The notes beneath the pieces are model-generated. The model saw only the letters and a list, made by a program, of their open reading frames with translations. It made no database searches and had not been told where the DNA came from. Made by a program: the position numbers and the translations under genes. Positions 52,563 to 62,754 of a stretch of 64,000 nt of DNA are shown piece after piece. Position 1 is the stretch's first letter; every line of letters starts with the position of its first letter. Origin of the DNA: Batillaria attramentaria (Eukaryota; Mollusca; Gastropoda; Batillariidae). The DNA is taken from assembly GCA_018292915.2 (NCBI GenBank), contig JACVVK020000214.1, positions 717,501-781,500 of the forward strand. The letters run 5' to 3'.

Positions 52563-53019
52563 CTGGAGGGACTTAAGTCGGTCGTCAGTGCTCAGAGAGA
52601 GAGAGAGAGAGAGAGAGAGATCGTTTACTTGACTGCCCTTGTGTTTTCTTCCGTCCGCATCCGCGAATATGTTTCTTCACAATCTGAATCAATGTTGTGA
52701 TGAGCAGTAAGGAAGAATTTATTTTTTGTTTCAGTCTTCCATATGTGGTGCGGTGTATAATGTATTGCTAGGTTGTGCGCTGAAAAATTTGAATGTTTTG
52801 GAAAAATAGCCGATTTTAGATGAAAATAACTGCAAATCTGTAACGTCGAACTTTTATAGAATCAAAACTGCGCATCTAAACACTATAAATGATTGTTAGA
52901 AAGAAAAGCCGAAGCTTTCGATACGGACAAGTAGTTTATCAAGCAAAACAAATGTATCGATGCTTCGGCGGTGATTCGCCTGGTTCCAGTCTCCCCTACC
53001 CACTGTCTCTGTTTCACAG
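52563..53019. other. Intron-like stretch before gene C exon at 53020
   Basis: (GA)n at 52592-52620, then AT-rich sequence with no open exon. The transmembrane exon of gene C was looked for here and not found. Confidence 0.4.
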
Positions 53020-53163
53020 ACGTAGTCATCAACCATGCAGCTGATGGTTCAGCGGAACGTCACGTGATCCCTGAAGGGCAGCAAGACGGGGCATGTGGAA
53101 AGTCTGCACCAGTCAGAGGAAAAGCAGGGTGGGAGGGTATGGAGGGAACTTCGAGGAAGTCTG
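53020..53163 (+). CDS. Gene C exon (n-2): cytoplasmic tail
   Basis: The exon is 144 nt between ctctgtttcacag and CTG|GTGAGT, phases 1 and 1. It encodes VVINHAADGSAERHVIPEGQ and KAGWEGMEGTSRKSG. No recognised domain. Confidence 0.6.
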
Positions 53164-53483
53164 GTGAGTCAGAAACGGAACTTCCCTGTGACACATAAAA
53201 CCCGAAAGTTTCAGTTGCAAGGCCGAAGTACTTAATGTTATCAGCTAGAAATCTTATGTTAAGAAAATGAGGTGTTTGGCAGATACAGTACTCCTCGCTT
53301 AAGGTGACCCCCCACGGGACCAAAATTTTTTTTGATCTTATCCGAGGGGCACGCTAAACAGTCCTCTGATAAGATCAACTACCAGTAAAAAACTTGATCT
53401 TATCCGAGGAGCTCAATATTTGGCGATTATGTCATTTTTCACATTTTAGACCGAAAGACTCAGTTTCCGCCAAAATATTTAAT

Positions 53484-53540
<57 letters not shown>

Positions 53541-55889
53541 GCGCGCGCGCAAGCACAAACGAACGCAAATGCATATACCCCCCCTCCCCTTTTTATTTTT
53601 TTCCGAACCCTGTGGATGCCCCCCCCACCCCCCTCCCCTGATGTCAAGCCCCCTCCAAACATCTTGCCCCTGTTACATGGTTGAGGGATGGTTACACTGA
53701 TGTTTCGTGAACTGCAAAAGTACTTCAACTGACTTGCCTTCCGACTAAGCTTAGAAATTAACCAGGTCTCTCGCTCCCCCCCCCCTCCCTCTCTAACAAC
53801 ATAAGTATCACCACCACCACCATCATATCGCCACATTGCTCCCTGCATTGCAGCTCTTATCTCTTTCACAAAGATTGTACCAATTTCTAGATCTAAAAGG
53901 ACCCTGAACGAAATAAGAAATCTTTTGTAAGTATAGTCATCTGCGGTAAACTATCTTTATCGTCAGTTCATCAAAAACAACCCCCCCCCCCCAACCCCCC
54001 TCCGGTTTCCATTTTCAGTCTTTGGGTATCCTCTCATGGAATAAAAATGAAATAAAAATTCGTCTGTTTCGTCTTCACCTCGCAGTGCAAATCCGGGTGT
54101 TGTTTCCAAGGGAAGCCACTCTCATCACATGGATTTCATCTTAAGCGGTAGTCTTCTCCATTTGGGAACCAAAACGGGGGTGACGTAATCCGAGGTTTTC
54201 CCTTATCCGAGGTGACGCTAAGCGAGGAATTCTAAATGGTACAAAGAAGGCTTTTGGCCGGGACCAACAACCTGATTGATCTTATCAGAGGTGTGACCTT
54301 AAACGGTAGTGACGTTAAGCGAGGAGTACTGTATTTAGGCAATGGCGCTTTTTATTTTTGTGTGCATACTTTTCTTCTTCTTCTTATTATTATTCATTTT
54401 ATTTATTTATTTATTTGTTTATTGGGGGGGGGGGGGGGCAGCTGGTATTCCAAACATTATTTGTCAAATTGTGCTCGAGTTCTGCTTGCCACGTGTATGA
54501 GTGAATGAAGAGTTGTATTTTGTCAAGGGTCTTATATTGTACGTGGTGAGTAATCCAAAAACAAATGTAACATTGAATGAGCCACAGGAACATGATCTGT
54601 TAGAACGGAATATGAGTTTTGTGCAGCCAGATAAGTACATACATTGTAATACTGTACTTCATGAGATCGGTATCGCATCAGCATCATTACGATACACAAG
54701 TGGTTTTCTTTTCCTTGTCGGCTATATGAAACTTAGCTTGGTGTGGAAATCTCTACATCTACACACACAAGGCCAGTTATTCTCCCTGGAGGGAGTGGGT
54801 GGAATACGTGTACTAGGGTACCTCCTGCCGGGTACAACTAACCCAGGAAGACTTATATGATACTTTGCACTGTAATGTTAAACAGGGTCAAAGATTTCAC
54901 AAAACTTTCCTCTAGTTTCCCCTACATCAGAGGTGACATGCAGAGAAGGCAATGAACCCAAATGAACAAACACATTCAGTGAAGGAAATGTCATTATTGC
55001 TTTTTTGTTGTGTTGTCTGCTGCACTGCAGTTTATCCATCTATATATTAGGTGAGCCGGGGTAGCCGAATGGTAGAGCGTTGGACTTCCAACGGCCAACT
55101 GAGGTTTGAAGCCCAGCTGGGGCCAAATATTTGTGCTGGCGTGTTCATCGTTGCCCCGTCTTTGATATCACCCGTATGTGGTGGAAAAGGACGTTAAACA
55201 CCCAAACACCCACCCATTCACCCACCACCCATATATTGACAGGAATAACCAAACAAATAAGAAAATCACGTTAATGTGCACTGTGCATACTCAACGGATA
55301 ACCTTTCACAACTTTTTTAGTGTGTACCAGAGAAATACTACAAACTTGGTGATTATTCTTAAATGTAGTATTTTCTAGTACACACTGAAATACTAATGAT
55401 ACAACATAACAAGATAGAAGTTTAGTTGCACCATACATGATGTAGGAAATTAAGAAAGGTAATAGATGGACTTTTTTTCTTTCTGGGAAGCCCGGGAACC
55501 AGGTGACGGCAGCGACACCTATGTTAATGTGCCCACACTGAAGAAGAAGAAAAAAAAAACGGCTCATGCAGAGGAGACAACCGGAAACGCCGAAGGAGCG
55601 GCAGGTACATGTTTCTTTCGTAGTCACAAATCTCTCCCCACCCCCCACCCCCCTCAAATATCCCTCTAATTCTCTCTCTCTCCCCACCCCCTATCTGTGG
55701 CTTGAAAGGGAACAACAGTATTAACGATGTGTAATGTTAAAACGCTTGTTTTTTTCATATATATCTCTGTCTGTCTGTCTCTCTTCTCCAACCATCCCTC
55801 CTCTCTGTCTGTCTGTCTCTCTCTCTCTCTCGCTTGAAAAGGAACAATAGCGTTAATGATGCCTCTTGTTGAAATGCTTGGTTTTACAA

Positions 55890-55936
<47 letters not shown>

Positions 55937-56108
55937 CTGAGAAAGGAATATATTACTAATTATCATCATTATGTTTCCTGAGTGCTGGATTGTTCATTGC
56001 ATTGAATCCGGCGCATGTACTAGAGTTAAAACCTTCCTTGTTGCAGATGGTAACCACACTGTTGCAATAGCTTCACCATCATCAATACTAACCTATTTAG
56101 AAAGCTGA
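53020..56108 (+). CDS. Receptor tail with YVNV motif (gene C), last three exons
   Basis: Exons 53020-53163, 55491-55604 and 56047-56108 join in frame (phases 1-1, 1-1, 1-stop) and encode about 106 residues: DGSAERHVIPEGQQDGACG..., then REPGDGSDTYVNVPTLK plus a lysine run, then HTVAIASPSSILTYLES and TGA. The sequence is hydrophilic, low-complexity and tail-like. TYVNV fits the Grb2 SH2 consensus pTyr-x-Asn. Exon phases match genes A and B, so I infer a third related receptor whose extracellular and transmembrane exons lie further left, in or beyond the repeat-rich region. Splice sites are good (tgtttcacag, G|GTGAGT; cttgttgcag) except the acceptor at 55490 (ttctgggaag). The gene's 5' part and identity are not shown by the sequence. 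Confidence 0.6.
53286..54331. mobile_element. Pogo-like TIR element, 1046 bp (copy 2, inverted)
   Basis: It has the same perfect CAGTACTCCTCGCTTAA ends and TA flanks (53284-53285 and 54332-54333) as 39619-40665, but the interior runs the other way. It is in the intron between the first two gene C exons. Its (CA)n(CG)n is at 53488-53550. Confidence 0.85.
54332..55490. other. Gene C intron remainder
   Basis: (TTA/TTTA)n and a poly-G at about 54423-54438 are followed by a 119-codon plus frame (54501-54860). That frame has no splice support and no family I recognise. A SINE occupies 55051-55230. Confidence 0.4.
55051..55230 (+). mobile_element. tRNA-derived SINE (family 1)
   Basis: GTGAGCCGGGGTAGCCGAAT starts the tRNA part; the B box is damaged (GAGGTTTGAAGCCC). 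The body CGTTGCCCCGTCTTTGATAT and the tail ACCCAAACACCCACCCA follow. Confidence 0.82.
55491..55604 (+). CDS. Gene C exon (n-1): YVNV motif exon
   Basis: The exon is 114 nt, phases 1 and 1, donor G|GTACAT. It encodes REPGDGSDTYVNVPTL, six or more lysines (a homopolymer A run, so prone to slippage), then AHAEETTGNAEGAA. The tyrosine sits in the best Grb2-type motif outside gene A. Confidence 0.58.
55666..55936 (+). repeat. Pyrimidine-rich (TC)n/(CTGT)n blocks with duplicated spacer
   Basis: Three TC-rich blocks are separated by related spacers (GCTTGAAAGGGAACAACAG and GCTTGAAAAGGAACAATAG, each followed by TTAA(C/T)GATG). This is a diverged tandem duplication of about 130 bp in the last intron of gene C. 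Confidence 0.7.
56047..56108 (+). CDS. Gene C last exon
   Basis: A strong acceptor (ccttccttgttgcag) leads in phase 1 to GNHTVAIASPSSILTYLES and TGA at 56106-56108. Confidence 0.58.
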
Positions 56109-56415
56109 GTGATGGTTTGTGCATGCCATGGAAAACAACATTTTCATGTGCCTTCAATTAAACTCAACTTTCCCGAGTGTGAAGCGATAACAATAATTAT
56201 CGCCAAGCAGTCATGATGTAGTCTGATGTGGCAGTTCCAACTTCTCTATGTTATGATGCTCTTCTTGTTCACTGTGAGCATGTCCCACGTTCTATAAAAT
56301 TGTGTCTTTCACAACAAGGATAAAACCTCGACAGCCTGTATATCCAATTGGTTTAGCCTCCTTGGTCAAGCCGGACTGCTAAGGGTTGGCCAGTGACACT
56401 TTAAAACGCAGCAAG

Positions 56416-56857
56416 AGGATTTGGTCTAGTGGTTAAGGCATCCGACTTCGGATCATGAGCTGCCTGGTTCGGGTCCCCGTGGGCAGGAATATGGTTGGAT
56501 TTTTCCATACCATATCGAGTCAAATCCATGTGCAGACTTGTTTACGGTGCCTGTCTAGCCTTCGTGTACACACGCACGCACAAATATCAAGTGTGCACGC
56601 CAAAAATCCCACGTTCATCTTTCGAAGAAGAGTAGGCTGTGGCCGGTGGCGTGGTAAAACAGAAATACTGTCGCACGCACCAGAGTGAATAGCAGGGTGG
56701 AAGTTTGCACATAAAGTAGCGATTAGCGGCAGCAGGCTTTCACTGCTTCCGTGCTTCGTCCTCCAGCCCTGCGGCGCCATGAGCATTTCTGTAGAGATGG
56801 AGACGTGCGCCGAGGAGAGGTCTACCATACCATACCATACCATACCATACCATACCA
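56416..56857 (+). mobile_element. tRNA-derived SINE (family 2) with (CATAC)n tail
   Basis: The head GAGGATTTGGTCTAGTGGTT carries an A box, and GGTTCGGGTCC at 56466-56476 is the B box. A body of about 350 bp follows (TTTTTCCATACCATATCGAG, GTTTACGGTGCCTGTCTAGC, TTTCGAAGAAGAGTAGGCTG), and a pentamer tail of CATAC closes it. It differs from family 1 in head, body and tail. Confidence 0.78.
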
Positions 56858-56929
56858 AAGAAAATACCCTAAACGCGGAAGACTATGAGTATGACAAATC
56901 CCATATTATTCAGTTGCCATTTAGATGTC

Positions 56930-57322
56930 ATTGCTTTGCTGCTTAACTTTAGTCAGTCCATGTAGTGGCAGCTGTCCCCTACAGTATTGGGACAAAACCG
57001 AAAATTGCGTACTTCCTGGTGCATAACACATGCTAGAGACAGCCTGCAGGCTACCTCGGGGACGAGGCTGATTATTCGGCTTCGTCCCTGATCTGATACT
57101 TTGGGTTTGAGTAAAGCTGGCGAACAGACAGGACCCACTGAGTCGATAGGCCGGCCACGCATTGCGGCAACGCTGAAAATAGATGACAGTGATCAATATG
57201 CATGGCTGTGTACTGATTTAGAACCGACTGTGCATTCAGTCACTCTGCCTTCAGAACGAGACCACTGTGTTGCTGGGGACAAAACAACAACAACAACAAC
57301 AACAACAACAATATCAACAGGA
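56930..57322 (+). mobile_element. Retroelement-like segment with (AAC)n tail
   Basis: GTTGCTGGGGACAAAACAAC opens an (AAC)n of about 8 units at 57285-57310. The preceding 300 bases (ACTTTGGGTTTGAGTAAAGC, CATTCAGTCACTCTGCC) have no gene. The tail suggests a SINE or LINE 3' end; the left border is uncertain. Confidence 0.4.
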
Positions 57323-57863
57323 AACTGCATAGACACGTCAGTCTGAACGCTTGGTGGTGTACTGAGCGATGAGTTGTAAACCCTACTTGCACTATCTTTC
57401 AGTACAGTACAAACAAATTTATACACTCTACCTAAATCATATCAGTGCACGTAGTTCACTGGAACACAGCTGAGTGGTTGCACTTGCACATGGAGTGGAA
57501 GGCTTGTTTATCCAAGGCTTGGCACAGCTCCAAGTCGAGCGAAGGTTAGCGTCTGCCCGCTAGAGTTTCTCAAAAATTGCCGCAGTGGCTGTCTGGGGTG
57601 AATAATTTGTATGTAACAGCACACGCGGCCGGCACGCTTAATTCGGTATACCATGAAAACCTCTTGCTCACAATGATCATAGAATGTTTTTCTGTGCTTC
57701 ATCTGAAATAATCAAAACGGTTCCGTGAAACTGCGAGGACTGAGATTCACTAGAAACTTGGCACAAAAAAAGAAACATACTAGGCATGCCGCATACAGGG
57801 CATACTGAACTTGTCAAAATGCGTGACTCCTGAAGCATCCATTACAGAAAGTCTGCTTTTTTA
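57323..57863. other. Spacer, nothing seen
   Basis: No exon, repeat border or RNA gene that I can support. Confidence 0.35.
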
Positions 57864-58233
57864 AGTTGTTTCTCTATAGAGAAACAACTTTATGAGACGG
57901 GGCAGATTTTGCTACGCGCAGCAGCAAGTTTCAGTGATACAAAACAAGACTGTGACGTTTCTCCACACAATACTTACTTTACGAATACACAATACGAAAT
58001 CTGCGTCATAGACACCTTACGTGCACACTATGCTGCTGCGTTCTTTTTGGCGGGAATGACGTGTGTGTGTGTCTGTGTGTGTGTATGGACGGATGTAATG
58101 ATGGCTATCTCCTAAACCACCTCGTTGGAGGCCTTTTTACTTTGAGATAAAATGGGAATTCACCTTCTCCAGAGCTACCTTTCACGATTTTTAGCCTGCC
58201 GCATTTTCAGAAGAGTTATCGCCGATTTTAAAC
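57864..58233 (-). mobile_element. Inverted partial copy of repeat E1
   Basis: It begins with the E1 terminal palindrome (AAGTTGTTTCTCTA...) and matches the last ~370 bp of 18126-19762 in reverse, including TTTGGCGGGAATGACGTGTG and a short TG tract. It stops at GCCGATTTT, where a different repeat (58236) takes over. Confidence 0.78.
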
Positions 58234-58374
58234 AAGATGGCCACCAGCCCAATATGTTGTTTCCATTCAATGACATGCTGTAGTCACAGTCGTCAACCAG
58301 CTTGTCCTAGATTTTGACACTTGAGTACCGAGGACACTGAGCGTTCTTTGTCGACAATTCCCTTGGCCCGCCAC

Positions 58375-58415
<41 letters not shown>

Positions 58416-59441
58416 CTCGAATGCTCGGCAGTCATCGTGATCTGAGTAAGACCAGTGTATACACCCTAAATCAGTTCTCCATAGACCCTCAGCCGATTCG
58501 TTTCTGTAACACAAAATACTGTCTTGCTAAAAATGTGTGGGTAAACTTGAACAGTTCGACTGATAACCTATGCTGATTCGACCGTATTGAAGATGAATTA
58601 GCGGTTTGCCCATTTACAACAACAACAACAAAACGAGCCTATCTGACGTGTCAGTCATACAGTAGCGGCCGGTACACGTGGCACAGATACGCTTTTATTA
58701 GAATGTCACTCTAATCTTTCGGAAAACGTGCTGTACATCATATAGACACTATCACAGCCGCATACAGAGCACGCTGCAAAAGAAATCAATGAACAAACTG
58801 TAGAAAAGAGACCTACTGGAACACCAGAGAATACTTAGAAATACTGCTGAAACACTGCCGAAAGTCTGCTGATGTACTGTAGAAAGTCTGTGCGTGCACA
58901 CTAAAGACAGGCCGGGTACTGGCACACTGACGAAAGTCCGCTGAAACACTTTGGAAAATCTGCTGAAAGACTGCAGAATATTTGCTGAAACGCTGCGGAT
59001 AGCCTGCTGTGCTCGTCTAGCGCTAACAGTCTAGCGATGCTTTGTGCCCACCCTACCAGTGCAGCGTGCTTTTAGCGGACGCTTTGTGTGTGGTGTTTCT
59101 GAAAAAAGCGTGAGTCATACCTGCATTAGTCAGCAGACAACACGAGGTTTCTAGCGGACGCTATAGTTCTACTTGCATACAGTCAGGCGATTAGCACGCC
59201 GTAGAGGAACACACACCCAGGCGCTGATGGTAGCTATAAATAAGCCTTATGGCTGCGGTACTTTATTTCTTGAACAACGTAGTACAGTCTTATACACTCT
59301 TATAAGGAGCGCTCAGGGACCAATTTTTTTACTCCTTATAACCGTGGTTACTTATAACGGAGTTCTCGGATATAAGGAGTAACCCAAGCCCAACTGCCTT
59401 ATAAGCGGGCTTCTGCATTTTTTCGGTGTCAGTATCAGCAA

Positions 59442-59478
<37 letters not shown>

Positions 59479-59984
59479 CTCTCTCGCACAGCGGATTGAA
59501 AATCAATGCCCCTTTAGGCTCATGTCTATGGAACAACAGTAATTATTTTGTTCCTCTCTGTTTTGTTTCTTCGGCCATTTTTTTTTCTCTATTTCTGTCT
59601 CCAGTAGTATAGGTATGTGAAAAATAGCCCTCAAAAGTGGGGATCTCTCTGACGTCATCAAGGCAGGGGAGGTAATGGTGTTGGTTGTGTAGTTGGTAGT
59701 CGTGTAGGAGTAGTGTCCCTTGGATTGGATTTTTTTTGTGGATATGTGGTGATGTGGTGGTGGGGGTGGTGTGTATGTGGGGTGTGGCGTCGCTAACTGC
59801 AGACTGTCGTTAACTGCAGAAAGTTGCAGGCGCATGTGGGAAATAAGGAGCACTCCCCGCACTCCTCATCTCGTTTTACACATTCCAGGTACAGGCGCAT
59901 GATTTTCAAGAATGGCGTGCACGTTTGCGTATCATGTGCTCTTCTTTTGTGCAGCGTTGTACTCAGTCACTCTGAGCACTGCTC

Positions 59985-59987
<3 letters not shown>
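58234..59987. other. Spacer with repeat fragments
   Basis: 58236-58275 is the ATGGCCACCAGCC repeat. (CA)n is at 58377-58410 and (CT)n at 59445-59475. 58800-59000 repeats GCTGAAACACTG(C/T)-like words about every 20-30 bases. 59278-59420 carries ACTCTTATAAGGAG and TATAACCGTGGTTACTTATA, which look like one end of a pogo-type element. No gene is supported. Confidence 0.45.

Positions 59988-60047
<60 letters not shown>
59988..60047 (+). repeat. (CA)n microsatellite
   Basis: About 29 CA units. Confidence 0.9.
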
Positions 60048-60049
<2 letters not shown>

Positions 60050-60328
60050 TCATTCATGAGATCTTCTAATCGTTCAGCTATCGCCTACAAGCGATCTGAC
60101 AGCCCCGGGCATAACCGGGCAAAGGCTCAGGCATAACCAGGCATACCCGGGGCATGGTTTAGTAGGACCCGTCAGCACCGCATTGTTCGGGAGTTCTCAT
60201 TAAATTATCACGAAACGCAAATTATTAAACTACGTTATGTTTGCTGCTTTTATTGATCAACAAATCCTTAGGTGGAGGCGTGTTAACATTATTATTGTGC
60301 CTTAAATACCAAATTAGTGATGTATCCC

Positions 60329-61146
60329 CAGGGATGACAACAACTTTTAAAAAAGCAGAGGAGATTTTCCCGGGGGACCCTGGGGCGCCCCGGCGGGGGT
60401 CAGGGGGCAGCGCCCCCTAAAGCTGAAGGTTTTTCAGAGATAAAATGGTGTAAAAAAATGTTTAAAAATACTGTAAACCCCTTTGCAAAGAATAATCTGA
60501 ATAACTGCCTTAGAGTTACAACTTTAAGCCAACACAGCCATATAATTCATGAGTATTCAGTTCTGAATGCAGTATCGTAAATTAACAAGAACAAAATTTG
60601 TCCAAGACATGGGATTTCAGAACTAAATGTCATGTATATTAAATAATAAATATTAATTCTCACATACAACACCAGCACGTTGTTTGTGTGCCGGGCGTTT
60701 CATGTGGTCGGCGATGTTTATGAAACCACGACTTGCGTAGTTGATTTTCTTGCCGCACGGTACACATAACGCCTGCTCTTCGTTGAGTTTACGAACGGCA
60801 TCACCAACTCTACTCTCGCACACCACTTCATCTAACCACTTGTCTTTCCAACGATTTGGATACTTTTTCTTTCTTTTTTTCACGGGTTCCTCTGCCGTGA
60901 TCACCGCGAAAGGTGGCCAACTTGCTTACCACGCAGTGCTTGTCAGCCGAGTACAAACCATCCCATTTGGGAATAAGCCTTTTGATCAGCGGAGGAAAAT
61001 CGCTCAGTGACGGAGTTCTACGGCTTTGATTTTTTATTTTATTTTCGTTTTTTTTTGTTTTTTCGGCGGAGATTTTTTTAGAAGAGCGTAAAAAAAATTT
61101 TAAGACAGCGGAACGGCGGAAAACGGCGAGACTGTTGTCATCCCTG
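60329..61146. mobile_element. hAT-like TIR element, 818 bp, internally deleted
   Basis: Perfect 14-bp terminal inverted repeats CAGGGATGACAACA bound the element. CAGGG-type ends are usual for hAT transposons. I cannot find an exact 8-bp target duplication (TGTATCCC on the left, ATCCCAGT on the right). Inside, on the minus strand, lies a zinc-finger coding stretch (60653-60901), while the catalytic transposase part is absent. Confidence 0.72.
60653..60901 (-). CDS. Zinc-finger fragment inside the hAT-like element
   Basis: The minus-strand frame encodes EEPVKKRKKKYPNRWKDKW, LDEVVCESRVGDAVRKL, then LCVPCGKKINYASRGFINIA, DHMKRPAHKQR and a stop. C-x-x-C followed by H-x5-H at the right spacing forms a BED/C2H2-type zinc finger of the kind at the N-terminus of hAT transposases, where it would bind the element's ends. 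There is no ATG start in frame. The preceding frame is open without a clear start, so this is probably the remnant of a first coding exon. The RNase H-like catalytic domain is missing. Confidence 0.6.
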   Translation of the reverse strand: MTAEEPVKKRKKKYPNRWKDKWLDEVVCESRVGDAVRKLNEEQALCVPCGKKINYASRGFINIADHMKRPAHKQRAGVVCEN

Positions 61147-61518
61147 ATCCCAGTTATCATCAGTTTCTGCGAGTCTGCAGTTAGCGACGCCACACCCCTC
61201 TCAACCTGACTAGGCAATATGGCAACCCTTTTCTGTGGCTACTCTTCTTTTGTCTGACTGATTACGTTTGGAAAAACAATAACGATTCATTCCCCACTTG
61301 TAGGACTACAAACAGAGTACAATGATAAGGCACTTACTTTATCCTCTGACCATAGAAGCCGCCATTGCCGCGTGTTGCCTAAGGCGAGAACTAGCGAGAT
61401 CTTGCAAGAATACGCGAGTGTGGGTGAAGGCTATTTTGGAGGGAACTCTATTTTTAGGATGACGTCACCTGGGTTTTCCGCCTCGTTTTCGTTTCATCAA
61501 GAAAAGCCGCGAAAGGGC
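61147..61518. other. Spacer with a possible minus-strand first exon
   Basis: On the minus strand CGGCAATGGCGGCTTCTATG is followed by a donor A|GTAAGTG near 61337. The frame from that ATG meets TAA before the donor, so only a non-coding first exon would be possible. No partner exon is seen. Confidence 0.3.
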
Positions 61519-61715
61519 CGTCTGCCGCCATGAACGAAACACTTCTAGTTCTACCCGAATTCTTTCACAGAAATCAGGTCGGTGAAAATTCCTCCCTCAC
61601 TGGATGGGTAAAGAGTAAGGACGAAGCAGCCGTCTGCCGCCATGAACGAAACACTTCTACCCGAATTTTTTCACAGAAATCAGGTCGGTGAAAATTCCTC
61701 CCTCACTGATTGGTT
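61500..61715 (+). repeat. Direct tandem duplication of ~115 bp
   Basis: GCCGTCTGCCGCCATGAACG, AAACACTTCTA, TTTCACAGAAATCAGGTCGG and TGAAAATTCCTCCCTCACTG occur at 61519-61600 and again at 61629-61703. The second copy lacks 9 bases (TAGTTCTAC-like). The copies are otherwise nearly identical. Confidence 0.88.
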
Positions 61716-62754
61716 CTCACGCGCACGTCATCATGTCGTCTGCTACTTGTCTGTCATCGCCTGCGTACTCCCACAATTGGCTGGGGAATACCGGAATCCC
61801 ACACTCTAAATTTAGATAAAGCAGATGACGTCACGTAGGCCGACTTCAAGACTGAGACTTACCACATATGTGACCCTCCACCACGAAATGAGTCTTAAGT
61901 CACCATTTGGTAAATTTTACTTTTCACAATTTTCTTAAAGTATTTTTTCTGCTCTTTTAAATGGTGCAACCCGTTTTTACATCTGACGCATAACAGCTGA
62001 GTTATAGGCCTTCAAACACAATACCCCCCAAACATCACAATGTCAGAAAATGGCTTGTAAAGTACGCACAACATAACACAGTTACTTTCCTTAGCAACCA
62101 TGGATGGATTTACTTCAAATTTGGCATGCATCTTCAACAATGTATTGTAAACAAAAATGGAAAGTTTCAAGTATATGCAGTGAAAACTTACTTCACTGTA
62201 ATGTTTTAAAGTTGTGTACCAAAGCTGTGTTATAGATAATGATGAGGAGAGAATGATGGTCAGCGACATACCAAGTGAAAACAAAGCACCAAAGGTAATC
62301 TTGTCCGGCACAAGATCATGGTAATGAAGAAACTCTCACATTAGTTTTTGAAGGCTTTGAAACTATTTATAAATATATATTATTATGTGTATATTGACAT
62401 AATATTGTTTGGAAAATAGGAAACTTACCTTACTCGGAGGAAAAAAAGTAAGCGGTTAGGAACTTCCAACCACTCCAGTCACAACACCAACTTCACACAA
62501 AAGCACCAACCAAAAAGGTGAATATAGCACACAGTGAAATAGTCAAAGCACAAACCACACATAGTTTGTTTTCCCCAAATCAGCATCTGGTCCAAGCACA
62601 ACAGACACAACATCAGGGTTCACTCGGTGAAATAGTCAAATCACCAAACGCACACAACTTTGTTGTCCCATTTTTCCCAGACGCAGTCATAATACAGGAC
62701 TGTCAGGAAATTTGAGGAAAGCCTCACAAAACATCAATCAGCGGTCAGTGTGCA
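61716..62754. other. Probable transposon terminus and 3' region of the DUF7869-like gene
   Basis: TGTGACCCTCCACCACGAAA at 61869 looks like a transposon terminal repeat; I recall similar words at element ends in other invertebrates, but the partner end is not in the window. From there to 62754 the sequence is AT-rich. GAAATAGTCAAAGCAC-like words recur near 62535 and 62630. A 99-codon minus frame (62012-62311) has no recognised family. Confidence 0.4.

Noticed and set aside
61200..61400. Coding first exon on minus strand beginning MAASMVRG
   Set aside because: The frame hits TAA before the donor, so it cannot join to downstream coding sequence.
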